From assembly GCA_964035575.1 (NCBI GenBank), contig OZ037836.1, positions 558,001 through 622,000 on the forward strand: DNA of 64,000 nucleotides, written 5' to 3'. The translations under genes and the position numbers were made by a program. The notes beneath the pieces were generated by a model, which saw only the letters and a list, made by a program, of their open reading frames with translations, ran no database searches and was not told the DNA's origin. The first letter of the stretch is position 1. The number at the start of each line of letters is the position of its first letter. Source of the stretch: Rhynchopus sp. YZ270_cl-10. Lineage: Eukaryota > Euglenozoa > Diplonemea > Diplonemida > Diplonemidae. Below, piece after piece: positions 32,110 to 41,614 of this stretch.

Positions 32110-32347
32110 CTTCCTCACAATGAAGTAAAGGGGGTGGTGTGTCCTTCGTCTTGATAGTGAGATCGTCACGGAGATACACTATGTACGAAACGAAGTCGGC
32201 TTCTGTGGGCTTACCGTCAGTCTTGCCAATGAATTCCTTAAAAAGCGGTCCCATTCACGGACGTACGGTGTCGACAATGCTAGTCCTTACTGTAGTGCTT
32301 GTCCATCTCCTGTCGGAGGACCGTTTGCGTCTTACATCCTTCGGCAT
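32110..32347 (-). pseudogene. Degenerate tyrosine-recombinase N-terminus
   Basis: From an ATG at 32347 the minus strand reads MPKDVRRKRS..., hits a stop near 32258, and resumes with FKEFIGKTDGKPTEADFVSY and IVYLRDDL. The alternative frame at the break gives EWDRF. This matches the intact recombinase (EWNKFLQHNKITGRKQPREE, then VVSYLTHLREE) residue by residue in spacing. The remainder is unrecognisable. Confidence 0.6.
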
Positions 32348-32843
32348 GTTGCATGTGTCAGAAAAAATGGGAAAAGGGCAAAAAAAAATTCGAAATTTTC
32401 AATTTTTAGGCGGGTGGTAGTGCAGGATGTACCAAAATTTAGCGTGAAGTTATCGCCAAATAAAACCCCTGTTTTAGCGTGAAAAAAACAAAAATAAAAT
32501 CCCGCTCTGAAGGAATTGCAGTGAAAAAAAGTGAAAAACGCGTGAAATAAAGTTCAATGAGCGGGTTTTTAATTTGCGATAAAAAAAGTGCGTGAAATTA
32601 TCATTAAAAAGAATCCCGCTAAAAGTGCCAAATCCTTCGTATACTTTATTTCCCAGGGGAATAAAACGTTTAAAACAGTTTAAAACGTTTAGAATTTAAA
32701 ACGTTTAAAACGTTTAGTTTAAAACTAGCGTTAGGAACACTGTGGTCCCCCCCAAACCCCTGTAAAAATCCGGATTTTTCTGGGAAAAATATTGGGGGGG
32801 TCCATGGTCCCCCCCGGTCCCCCTTGGCGGAAACCCTGAGTGT

Positions 32844-33510
32844 GTTGTGTTCTTGTTGGGTAGGGGTCTTAATCCCATATTAAAAATGTGAGAAAATGAC
32901 GCACGCCACTTTCTCTCATAGATAGGACTCCCCAGCCTAGGCATACCCAGAAGGCGAATTCGTATTCTGAAATATGGTCCAGGAATTTTGGGATACAAAT
33001 TCAGGGAAAATACAGATTCGTCTTCGAGGTAATGTCTAGGCTAGGGTAGGGGGAGAAAATACAGTTCACACTACAGAAAAAAATGCGGCTGGCATTTTAT
33101 GCTTTAAAAAAAAAAGCAAGAGTACAGCTGCCTGTTGTGCTGATGGGAGGGAATGTGTAATGCAGGGGAAAAAATGAAAAAAAAAAACAAAATCCAAAAA
33201 AAAAGATCGGGTCTTTTGTTTGTGCGGTCAAAGCCGGAAAACAAAAAGGTAAAAAAATTGTGTTAAACTGAAGTACGGTTGTTGTGGTTAATTGAGTACT
33301 CAAAAAGAAACAAGCGAGCTTCTGTCTTTTTCAATCCGTTTTGTTTGCCCTGCAGCGCTGCCTCCAATCTTTTTAGAATTGACAACAAGTTGTTTTATCA
33401 AAAAGAAACCCCCGAGAGTAGCAATAGGTAGAGATGAGTTCCACTTTTTTTCTTTCTTTTTAAAAAAAAACTTGGTTGTTTTAGTGTAGACACCCGAGGA
33501 TGAACTCCAC
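32844..33510. other. Intergenic region
   Basis: No gene. 33463-33510 is a good copy of the dispersed motif (cttggttgttttagtgtaga then cacccgaggatgaactccac), whose last bases are split off by the insertion of the next element. Confidence 0.45.
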
Positions 33511-33682
33511 TATACTAAAGGGGGAGTGGACCTATTATTAGGGTGGACCTATTATGCTATAATAATAGGTCCACCGTTTTTGGGTTTAAATTTAACTTTT
33601 TAAATCTCGATTTTCGGAGAAATTTTTTTTTAAAAATTGGCTGGGGAATATGGTGGGTGTAGGGGAAGGGTGGCACAGGGTA

Positions 33683-33880
33683 CACGACGGGACTCAGTGA
33701 CAAGTGAAAATGACAAGTGAAAGACAAGTGAAAAAGGTGGCAAGTGGTGGCAAGTAAATCACTTGTCATGAACTACTTACTTGTCATGACAAGTGATTTA
33801 CTTGTCATTCACTTGTCATGTCACACCTTTTTCACTTGTCTTTCACTTGTCATTTTCACTTGTCACTGGGTCCCGTAACG
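33683..33880. repeat. TGACAAGTGA palindromic repeat array
   Basis: Tgacaagtgaaaa units on the left half and their complements on the right half fold into a palindrome of about 200 bp centred near 33780. The ends read ggactcagtgacaagtg / cacttgtcactgggtcc. Related arrays are at 41010-41155 and 44878-44925. Confidence 0.9.
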
Positions 33881-33888
33881 AAGGTTTA

Positions 33889-34152
33889 CTACTTTTTCAG
33901 CGGACACGTTTTGGTGCAGTGGTTTGCAGTTGGCCTGCTGATTTGCAGGCAATACACGGCACGGTCGGCAAGCTTGTGTGTCCGCTTTGCAGGAGGTTTT
34001 GAGGGGGGTGGGCGGAGCAGTGACACCTTCCTCTCAGATGTCGCATCAGGTGGCGCAGCAGATGGCGCAGCTGCATCACCAGGAGAAGGAACTGGTGTTG
34101 AGGGTGCTTTTGATGGCACCTGGTCTTCTCTCTTGATGTGCACACTGCCCAT
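33889..34152 (-). CDS. Hypothetical 87-residue ORF inside an inverted-repeat element
   Basis: Starts at an ATG (34152). The first half is Pro/Ala/Ser-rich (VPSKAPSTPVPSPGDAAAPS); the second half has Lys, Arg and spaced Cys (AVYCLQISRPTANHCTKTCP). No known domain. Low certainty; the plus strand also has an open frame over the same bases. Confidence 0.3.
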   Translation of the reverse strand: MGSVHIKREDQVPSKAPSTPVPSPGDAAAPSAAPPDATSERKVSLLRPPPSKPPAKRTHKLADRAVYCLQISRPTANHCTKTCPLKK

Positions 34153-34242
34153 CCTGAACAGACGTAACTGACCTTTGTATGTCGGCTCTTCCTAGCCTAG
34201 ACAAGCAGAATTGTCTAAGGGTTGGATTGTTCACCCACTAAC

Positions 34243-34273
<31 letters not shown>

Positions 34274-34713
34274 GGGGTTTTCTTTTGGAGCCACATTTAC
34301 GACTATGGCATCTACATCATCCCACTCACACGTGCCTGCTCGCGCGTCCTCCAGCACTTGCTGCACTCTGCGCAGGTGATTCGCACAACAGCACGACAAC
34401 AGGCTCGGCAGCATTAGAAAATTGGTTTTGGGGTTTTTGGCTGTTGTTTTGGGTTTGATTTTACAGTGTTTTGTGGGTAAAGGGCGGTTGGGTAAGGACG
34501 AAAAGTACCTAAATAGTGCCTAAATAGTGCCTAAATAATAGCACTTTTTTAGTAAAAATAAGAAAAAAAATTTTAAAAATCGGCCAAAATTCAGCTATAA
34601 TAATAGGTCCACTCCCCCTTTACACGCATCTGAGTGCTTTTTGTATTTTTTTTTTTTGAAAAATTGATGACGTGTAGACACCTCGCTTTTTTCTCACAAT
34701 TTTTTTTAATTCT

Positions 34714-37089
34714 TCAGACCTTCCCTTTTTCTCCAAACTCCATCTCATGATTTGACGCAGTACTGCGACCGGACGACATCGCGAATCCGATATTCGAGAG
34801 CGAAACGAACGATGTGGCTGCAGCTGGCTTGTCTGATATACACCAGGAGTGGTACTGCGGGTGCCCTGTGGGCCGTATGGGGACTCCACTGGCAATGAGG
34901 TCCAGCCGCGCCAGCACGACATTCGCAAGCGAAATGGCAACGTCTTGCGCTTCGCGCGACTCCGCAAACTTCCTCATCAACTGCGTGCCGCCCGCTTCGT
35001 CTCCTCTCTCCAAACAGCCCAACGCTTCTGCATAGTCGCTGTAGACGTCCTCCTTGGGGCCTGCCTCGACTTCGTACATCCAACCTGATTTGTTATCTAT
35101 GGGCATCCTAAACGGGGTGTACGCCCGCCCTCCGGTCACCGTCGGAAAGAACGGCGCTAATTCCAATAAAGTCCACGTTGCAGAATGATGATAGGTGCAC
35201 AGTGTATTGCATCCCAGGCCAGAGCAAAGACTAAGCTGATACGCATCGTTCACAGCCGATCCGTACACTGCAAAGGTTTTTGTATGCGAGGTGCCAGCGA
35301 TGCCGTATTGTACCGGGCCGGTTGCAAAGCCGACGGAGAGATCGATGGTGCGTTCGCTCTGTGCCAGGGTTTGCAGCTCGTTTGCAAATATTATGACATG
35401 AGCCGCATGGTGCTTCGCAGGGATCGTTGTGTTGAATGAAACCAGAATGCAGTCCGCGTTTATGGTAAAAACGCATTTTATGGTGTTGCTGACCGTTTCG
35501 ATGCTGGAGGTCATGCGGGTGTGCGCTTCGGACAATTCCTTCGGTGTTAACCCTACGCGGCTTTCTCTCGCAACCAATACCGATGCAGATCGATTTAGCA
35601 TATCCACCCTACTGCGAACCTCAATGGGAGCAGGAGCTGATAAAGGGTGGGACATCGGGTTAGGTGCGGGATGTGTTACGATGCGGGCTTCTTCCATTTT
35701 GTCGTCGTCGACGGAAACGTCTTCAGGATGGTCGATAAACAGGGTATTCGGTATAAAAGTTTTGAACTCGTAGAGGCTTTTCTCCATCATACGAAAGGAA
35801 ACCTCGAGTTGTGCGATTTCTCGAAGAACTGATGGTTTAGTATAGTCTCTGTCTCTCTTGTGTACATCCATTTCTGCGCATTTTTCTAACCTACCTACAA
35901 ATCGTACTAAAGGCTGTGTCAACCAAAACGACAAAAAAATCGTGCAAAAAATCGACACCGCGATTACCGTAACAGACGCGGTGATGCTTGCTTCAAACCC
36001 TCTTTCAACCTCTCCAAAGACGAAATCTCTCGGCATCGCAATGCACGCTGTAAAATGCAATCCATATTCATCGTTGATAAAAAATTTTTCGAACATAAAT
36101 TCTGTTCCCTCCACTGAGAAAGAATTGGACATTGAGGCGCTTTCTAGAGATGGGCAGGACGCACGCACGACCGCATCCTCTGAGTCTTTACACAGCAAAT
36201 TTGGATCGCCACTTGCATAATCTTGCACCGGCGCGCCCACCCCACCATGCGTTGCTCCAACCACAAAACCGTTTTCATCCTGAAGGTAAATTCGTGTATG
36301 GCTCAAGGTGTCACCCCCCATAATGTCCCCTTCGGGTCGAACCTTATGCAATAACGTATTTAATTGAAGCAAATCGACACCCTTATAATCCATTCCCAAA
36401 AACTCTCCATTTTCCCCTCGAATCCATGTTACAAAGACGCGAACGAGAGGTGCAGGCACTGCGACTCCCCAGGTGATGCCACCCCACATCGCCTCTTTTC
36501 CTGGAGCTGGGTCGAATGTCGGGAGGTACTTTTTCTCCCGCCATTCGCCGATGACGTTAAGAGGGAGTGTGAAGAGGTGCTGTTCCGGGAGTAACGCGAG
36601 CGAGGTTTCTGAGATGAGCCATTGCTGGGAGAGGCAGGTGGTGCAGTTTTGGAAGAAGGATTTTTGCTCGCCGTTTGGGGTTCTGAAGACAATGTACCAA
36701 ATGCTTCCAGCATCCGGCAAGAAGGTACCGGCATTGGTAATCTGCGTAAATGAGTTGATCGTTTTCAGATTAAACCATGCAGTCTTATTCAGTGTTATAA
36801 AGTCGTTTAATGTCCCATCCGCCTGCATTGCATGCTGCCTTGCAAGCCCGGCACCAATCTTCGATACCTCCACCACATTATGCAACGACGTCAACACAGC
36901 ATCCTGGACCTGAACCTGCACCTGCCGCATCACCATAGCGCCCAATTGGTCTGCTGAAGTGACGCTATAGGACCATAGCACCCCTCCGGTAGTTACACTC
37001 GCCGCAATCACAAAAAAAACTGCAATAAAAATGGTCAAAAACCTCACAGAAAGAAGCCATGTCCAGCAAGCGGGGGAGGGGAGGGGCAT
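34714..37089 (-). CDS. Membrane receptor with Cache-like ectodomain and degenerate cyclase domain (copy 2)
   Basis: A 791-residue paralog of the gene at 13187-15541. The ATG at 37089 (MPLPSPACWTWLLSVRFLTI) places the first membrane segment at about residues 8-30. The Cache-like ectodomain follows (ITWGVAVPAPLVRVFVTWIR conserved), then a second membrane segment (ASVTVIAVSIFCTIFLSFWL), a HAMP-like linker and the cyclase-like domain (ATGPVQYGIAGTSHTKTFAV). As in copy 1, the D-I-x-G-F metal motif is absent and the second site reads NADCILVSF. The C-terminal about 60 residues are unrelated to those of copy 1. Likely a plasma-membrane sensor; ligand unknown. Confidence 0.88.
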   Translation of the reverse strand: MPLPSPACWTWLLSVRFLTIFIAVFFVIAASVTTGGVLWSYSVTSADQLGAMVMRQVQVQVQDAVLTSLHNVVEVSKIGAGLARQHAMQADGTLNDFITLNKTAWFNLKTINSFTQITNAGTFLPDAGSIWYIVFRTPNGEQKSFFQNCTTCLSQQWLISETSLALLPEQHLFTLPLNVIGEWREKKYLPTFDPAPGKEAMWGGITWGVAVPAPLVRVFVTWIRGENGEFLGMDYKGVDLLQLNTLLHKVRPEGDIMGGDTLSHTRIYLQDENGFVVGATHGGVGAPVQDYASGDPNLLCKDSEDAVVRASCPSLESASMSNSFSVEGTEFMFEKFFINDEYGLHFTACIAMPRDFVFGEVERGFEASITASVTVIAVSIFCTIFLSFWLTQPLVRFVGRLEKCAEMDVHKRDRDYTKPSVLREIAQLEVSFRMMEKSLYEFKTFIPNTLFIDHPEDVSVDDDKMEEARIVTHPAPNPMSHPLSAPAPIEVRSRVDMLNRSASVLVARESRVGLTPKELSEAHTRMTSSIETVSNTIKCVFTINADCILVSFNTTIPAKHHAAHVIIFANELQTLAQSERTIDLSVGFATGPVQYGIAGTSHTKTFAVYGSAVNDAYQLSLCSGLGCNTLCTYHHSATWTLLELAPFFPTVTGGRAYTPFRMPIDNKSGWMYEVEAGPKEDVYSDYAEALGCLERGDEAGGTQLMRKFAESREAQDVAISLANVVLARLDLIASGVPIRPTGHPQYHSWCISDKPAAATSFVSLSNIGFAMSSGRSTASNHEMEFGEKGKV

Positions 37090-37374
37090 TGGAAAAAAAA
37101 AGAGAGAGCAAAATGGGGAGTTATTCAAAAAGGGGAGGAGGGGGGGAAAGGGGGAAGGAAAGAAGAAAAAAGAAAAAAGAAAAGTCTGTGGGGTTGTGTG
37201 TGGGGGCTGGGGGGGGGGTGTTTTGATAACTAGTAGGTAGGGAAATTATTGCACAGAATATGGCGCAAGAGTTTAGAGAGTGGGTGTGCGCGTTGATAAC
37301 CTAAAGGAGTGATGCTTGCACAGAAATATGGACCCAAAAAGGGGGAGGATTTTTTTTTTTTTTGAGTGAATAAA
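37090..37374. other. Purine-rich upstream flank of receptor copy 2
   Basis: 37090-37215 is almost pure G/A on the plus strand (C/T on the coding strand). This polypyrimidine leader lies immediately upstream of the ATG, as expected for a splice-acceptor region. No gene. Confidence 0.4.
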
Positions 37375-37382
37375 GTGGGGGG

Positions 37383-38164
37383 CAGGCCTTTTGCTAACCA
37401 TCATGCCATCATGCCACGTTTTTGGGCGTTTTTTATTTTTATTTTCCATCATGCCACCATCATGCCACGGGGGGTGGTGGGGCAAGGCTTTCGCTCTGCA
37501 TCACCTGGGGATTTCCCGCCCAGATGGCATGATGGCATGATGGCATGATGGCATGATGGCATGATGGCATGATGGCATGATGGCATGATGGCATGATGGC
37601 ATGATGGCATGATGGCATGATGGCATGATGGCATGATGGCATGATGGCATGATGGCATGATGGCATGATGGCATGATGGCACCTTAAAATTTTTCTGCTC
37701 GCTGCGCTCGCGGAGGTATACCTAAAAAAAAAATTCCCGCTATTTTCTTCCTGCCTACGGTGCCATTTTATAATGTCTAAGGGGATTCCCTTGCATTTTG
37801 CAGCCAGAAATGAAACTTGACCCAAGCTGCAAAAATTTGACCATTGTTATTTCAAAGTGACCCAACCGTTGCAACAGCCCCTGCTTCTGGAAGACGTATT
37901 GATTTTGTACGGTTGGTGTACTTAAGGCGCAAGACCAAGCACCGTTAATAAAGGATTAGATTCCGTTTTTTTTTTTTTTTTGTTATCTCGCAAAGCTGAC
38001 CCTTCGCCTCTCACCCTGGGCTGGCAGGGAGGCGCGCGCGAAGCGCGCGACGACCGCTTTCACCAAGTGGGAAAGCTCGGAATGTACTTTTTTTCCAGGA
38101 AATTATTTTTTTTTTGACCATCATGCCATTCAGGGGGAAAATCCCAAAGTTAGCAAAAGGCCTG
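37383..38164. mobile_element. 782-bp hAT-type MITE with an internal minisatellite
   Basis: The ends CAGGCCTTTTGCTAAC and GTTAGCAAAAGGCCTG are flanked by a perfect 8-bp duplication GTGGGGGG (37375-37382 and 38165-38172). It contains the 8-bp satellite, a GCTCGC palindrome at 37692 and the gacgaccgctt..gggaaagctcggaatg block at 38050-38085 shared with the 23.3-kb MITE. Catcatgcc units near each terminus are inverted. Confidence 0.92.
37524..37681. repeat. (GCATGATG)n octamer array, about 19 units
   Basis: A perfect tandem repeat; the open minus-strand frames translating it are artefacts. Related single units sit at 37399-37415, 37448-37468 and 38117-38127. Confidence 0.97.
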
Positions 38165-38172
38165 GTGGGGGG

Positions 38173-39269
38173 TTTATCTATCTTTGTTTCTCTTCAAAAT
38201 CTCATCACAAAAACACAAAAATAAAAAACACAAAAAAAAACACACACACTGGGTAATGTTCTACCCTTAGGAACTACCCATTTTTATTTTAATTTTAATT
38301 TTTCTCAAAATTTTGCAACTATCCTTGAGGTCAATGTGCCCCTGCTCGAGGCAGGATCACTGCTCATATCTTGTTCGGCTCAAGGGTCTTAGAACCAGGT
38401 CCCAGTTGGTGCCGTTTTCCCCTGGAATTTTTTTAGGATGGAGGGGGACAATGACACAAGGGCATTTTTTGGCATTTTTTTTCCTTCAAAAAAAAAAATA
38501 ACCCAAAGCCGAATGAGCCTCGCTGCGCACAACAACAAAAAAATATATAAATCGCACAACGCACACATGCCACGCCATTGGTCTTCAAGGGGAGAGAGAA
38601 GACACAGCCCCAGGCTAGGTGAGGGGACAAATATGGACATTGTTGTGCGCCGACCAACCAAGCACTTTACTTACGCAAAAAAAAAAAGGGAGAGAAAAAA
38701 AAGTTGAAAACAACAAATATGTGTCGCATGCACACAACGTGCCAATGCAATACATAAGGTCGGACCCTTACCTTTTTTTGTTTTTTGAAAGCTTAGTTAG
38801 TGTAATAGTGTTGACCACCCCCAGAGGAATGCGTTCCAACTATTAATATTATTTTTTTGCTGCATCTATAATTATCCGAAGTAATGCCTTGCACTCATTA
38901 GGTTCGGCCCGAGGGCTGCACTGAAAATATCTTTTTTTTTTCTTTTGTTGTTGAAAAATTGTTGGAATAGTGTAGTTGCCACGCATGCAAGCTTCACTGT
39001 TTATTGTCAGTTTTCTTCTTTTTTTGCTAGTATTGGGTTTTTCTTTTTTTTTTATCATTTTTGTTATCACCCCCCCATCCCCCCAACCTAGCACCTTCCC
39101 CCCGGGTGTTTTTCCTCCTGATGAGCTACACCAATTTCTCAGGTTTGGAAAATCCCATAAAAAAAAAACTCACGCTTTGCTTATGGTGTAGCTGAACCCT
39201 AAAAAAAGGGGCATTATTTAGCAGTTTGCTATCATTTTTTGAATACTTCGTTGTATTAGTGTAGCCACC
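38173..39269. other. Intergenic region
   Basis: No gene supported. Copies of the dispersed ttgaaa..ttagtgt motif occur at 38785-38840, 38951-38977 and 39236-39269. The last is interrupted by the next element. Confidence 0.4.
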
Positions 39270-39277
39270 CCTAGAGT

Positions 39278-40081
39278 CAGGGGTCCTAAGAGTGGTAACT
39301 TTTGCCACTTCTGAAGTGACCTTTTTTATTTTTTTGAAATCCGAAGGTCACTTCGAAGTGACCTTCGAAAAGTGCCCTAAAAAGTGACCTTCTCCTTTTT
39401 TATTTTTGAAATCCAGTGTCACGAAGTGACCTCGGATGATTAACATACACCGGGAACACGTTGGATCTTGTTCTTTGCGAATCTTATTTGAGCATGCTTC
39501 GGGTCCGGGATTTTTTTTCCTTTTTTGCCAACATCAGTGGTCTGCAGGGCTTACCACAATGTATAATTTTCGCGCAATTTTTTGAAATGTTGCATACCGT
39601 GGCTTCGCCAGAAACTTTCGTTTTAGCAAAATACGTAAGGAAAATTCGCGGAACTGACGATAATTACCAACGACAGTGCCATTTTATGGCAACATTTTTT
39701 AGAAATGTTGCGTACCGTGGCTTCGCCAGGAACCTTTGGGTGCTGTGACCGCAGTTTCTTTTATAAATGCACTGAGGTTACTGATACGAAGGCTGACACC
39801 CACTACGGCTTGTGGATCACCTGTGGCTACCAAGCTATCAAGGCTGCAGAGGAGGGGAGGCCTGGGGGAGACCAGGCTTTCCGCAGGTTGGTCTGATGAT
39901 ACGGCGATAACCAACGTCTTCCCAGTGTGTATGTCCGAGGATTTGCACCTTTGCAACGACACTTTTTTTGTTGTTACCATACCGCCTCTGAGGGGGAAGT
40001 TTTTTTTTCCCCCTCAAAAAACGAGAAGTGACCTTGAAGTTACCATTTTTATTTTTTTTGAGAACAGCGTTAGGACCTCTG
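39278..40081. mobile_element. 804-bp hAT-type MITE
   Basis: The ends CAGGGGTCCTAA and TTAGGACCTCTG (one mismatch) are flanked by a perfect 8-bp duplication CCTAGAGT (39270-39277 and 40082-40089). Removing it and one duplication restores gtgtagccacccctagagtg followed by tgctccact, which fits the dispersed motif found elsewhere. Subterminal aagtgacctt units are inverted. An inverted partial copy of repeat A lies at 39575-39740. Confidence 0.92.
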
Positions 40082-40089
40082 CCTAGAGT

Positions 40090-40414
40090 GTGCTCCACTA
40101 TATTTTTTTTTATCGGAATTCGGTGGTTTCAGCCACACCATTTTATGGATCACTACAATTCAAGCGCGACCCCTCCCCCCCTTCCCCCTTGGACATTCAA
40201 CTTCATTCAATGCCAGAAGCCACATTTTTCCCCCCCCTCCCCCTCCCCCTCCCCCCCACAACAACACTTAAACCATGCAATAACAAAGCACACCTTGGCA
40301 ATCCGTTACTAGTCAACGCTGTGCTTTTGTTACTTGCGCTTGAAACATTTTTTTTTGTCATTTCATGACAATTCGTTTGAACCCCAACCCCCCCATCCCT
40401 CCTCTCCCCTCCCC
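40090..40414. other. 3' flank of the UBC12 gene
   Basis: C/T-rich on the plus strand (40165-40260 and 40385-40415). No gene. Confidence 0.4.
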
Positions 40415-40948
40415 TTAGATGTAGTTCCCCTGCATCCATGCGGTAACGGTTCTCGCAAACCCACGCACGTCTTCTCTCAGCATCTTTGCCGCCTTTTTGT
40501 TGAGCGGGTCGTCTGGGTTGGGCTCGCTGAATAGAAGCTCCATCCCGAAGATCACCGACTTCAGGGTCAACACCGGACGCCACTCAGCACGAAGAATGTT
40601 AAGGCACACCTTACCATCCTCATCGATGTTGGGGTGGTACAAACGGTATGGGTTGTCGTTCAGGCAGTAGGTCACCTTGGGAGGCTGATGCGGGTAGTCG
40701 AACGGTACGGTCACACGGAACTTAAACGTGCCGCCAGAGTAGTAGCCTTCGCTCGGGCGGAGCGTTAACAGCAAGACGCGCGGGTTCTCCGGGTCGACCT
40801 GCTCAAACGAGGTGCGGCTCCCGGTCAGGTCGATCTCAGCAATGTCCATCGTCAGGCGAATGTCAGCAGAGGCCTTCCCTCCGCTCTTCTTGTCCTCCTT
40901 CTCCTTCTGGAGGGTTGCCATACGCTTCTCAAGACCTTTGCGCAGCAT
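40415..40948 (-). CDS. UBC12: NEDD8-conjugating enzyme E2 (UBC12/UBE2M type)
   Basis: A 177-residue complete UBC-fold protein. The active-site region is HPNIDEDGKVCLNILRAEWR, with catalytic Cys115 and the usual HPN triad at 105-107. The N-terminal tail (MLRKGLEKRMATLQKEKEDK) and the wording LNILRAEWRPVLTLKSVIFG are characteristic of UBC12, which receives NEDD8 from the UBA3-APPBP1 E1 and transfers it to cullins. The C-terminus ends WMQGNYI. The ATG at 40948 starts the E2 proper; an upstream pyrimidine tract with an AG (ccccccttag on the coding strand) is a plausible splice acceptor. UBC9 or other E2s fit less well. Confidence 0.93.
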   Translation of the reverse strand: MLRKGLEKRMATLQKEKEDKKSGGKASADIRLTMDIAEIDLTGSRTSFEQVDPENPRVLLLTLRPSEGYYSGGTFKFRVTVPFDYPHQPPKVTYCLNDNPYRLYHPNIDEDGKVCLNILRAEWRPVLTLKSVIFGMELLFSEPNPDDPLNKKAAKMLREDVRGFARTVTAWMQGNYI

Positions 40949-41009
40949 TGTGGTGGGTGTTTTGCCTAAGGGGGGTGTGGGTGTGGGTGTGGGTGTGGGT
41001 GCACAACGG

Positions 41010-41155
41010 GACCCAGTGACAAGCGACAAGTGAAAATGACAAGTGAAATGGGTGACAAGTAAATGACAAGTGAATGACAAGTGGATCACTTGTCATGACA
41101 AAAAAGTCATTTGTCATGACAAGTGACTTTTTTGTCATTTTACTTGTCATAAATA
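41010..41155. repeat. TGACAAGTGA palindromic array upstream of UBC12
   Basis: Units gacaagtgaaaatgacaag then, inverted, cacttgtcatgaca, beginning with gggacccagtgacaag as in the arrays at 33683 and 44878. It starts about 60 bp upstream of the UBC12 ATG, so it lies in or near the promoter or leader. Preceding ggtgtgggtgtggg hexamers lie at 40972-41003. Confidence 0.85.
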
Positions 41156-41392
41156 TGGGTAGATGCCAAAAACCCCCCCTCCCCCTAATTTCACTACGAT
41201 TTTTTGAGGTTGTACCAGGTTTTACCAGAAATAAGCGCCGAAAACTGCCCAGAACCACCCCAAAACCATTTTCCGGCGGGTTTTGGGGGCTATTGGGGAA
41301 AAATACACTTTTTTGGGGGTATTTTTTTGTGTTTTTAGGCTATTTTTTACTCCCCATGCCTTACAACCCCAGAACAGATAGACACATAAAGA

Positions 41393-41614
41393 ATGCCCAG
41401 GGTTGGACTCAACACTTACCTTGAAGGTATAGATAAATGCGTCCGTGGGGACTGGTCATGTCGGGGGATCGGAAAAGACGCCCTTCACCGCATGGCTAAG
41501 AGAAAGCGGGATTTTGTTACTTCAGTTTGTTCAGTTTCACAAAGAACGTGTACGAACTGTGGCAATACAGGCCACAATACACATACATGTCCAAAAAAGC
41601 GTCGCATATCATAA
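41393..41614 (+). CDS. Small CCHC zinc-knuckle ORF
   Basis: 73 residues from an ATG. The C-terminal part contains CTNCGNTGHNTHTC, a perfect C-x2-C-x4-H-x4-C zinc knuckle followed by the basic PKKRRIS. Such knuckles bind nucleic acid and are common near the C-terminus of Mutator-like transposases and in retroelement Gag. The frame is closed upstream by a stop, so it is either a tiny gene or the tail of a transposase. It sits 120 bp left of the recombinase element, on the opposite strand to the recombinase; a link is not shown. Confidence 0.5.
   Translation: MPRVGLNTYLEGIDKCVRGDWSCRGIGKDALHRMAKRKRDFVTSVCSVSQRTCTNCGNTGHNTHTCPKKRRIS

Larger units (their letters stand above)
31405..32660. mobile_element. 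Relic tyrosine-recombinase element with long hairpin
   Basis: It has the same order of parts as the intact element at 41.7-43.5 kb: a long imperfect hairpin on the left (31405-31573), an inverted repeat (31585-31630, with its partner at 32613-32660, ending ggcacttttagcggga), and a minus-strand recombinase remnant between. The right inner region (32440-32600) contains partial copies of the hairpin arm (tagcgtgaa). Confidence 0.65.
28518..32838. mobile_element. Composite hAT-like element hosting other insertions
   Basis: The ends are CAGGGTTTCCGCCA (left, with its second copy at 29440 after a nested insertion) and its reverse complement at 32825-32838. AGTGT occurs on both sides (28513-28517 and 32839-32843), a 5-bp target duplication seen in some hAT groups. 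Long subterminal inverted arms (ggggggaccatgg; agtgttcctaa; cgtttaaaacg repeats) lie at 30020-30150 and 32645-32820. It carries a hAT transposase fragment (30230-30640), an RNase H fragment and a relic tyrosine-recombinase element, so it is decayed and repeatedly invaded. Confidence 0.8.
33518..34620. mobile_element. 1.1-kb inverted-repeat element with a possible TA duplication
   Basis: AAGGGGGAGTGGACCTATTA at the left is inverted at 34596-34620; TA flanks both ends (33516-33517 and 34621-34622). A second inner hairpin (ggtggacctattatgctata...ataggtccacc) lies at 33541-33575. Inside are the ACTTGTCA palindromic array and a minus-strand ORF. Transposase not recognised. Confidence 0.75.

Noticed and set aside
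37449-37825. Cys/His-rich frame (CHHAIMPS repeats) that looks like a metal-binding protein
   Set aside because: It is a translation of the GCATGATG octamer array within a MITE.
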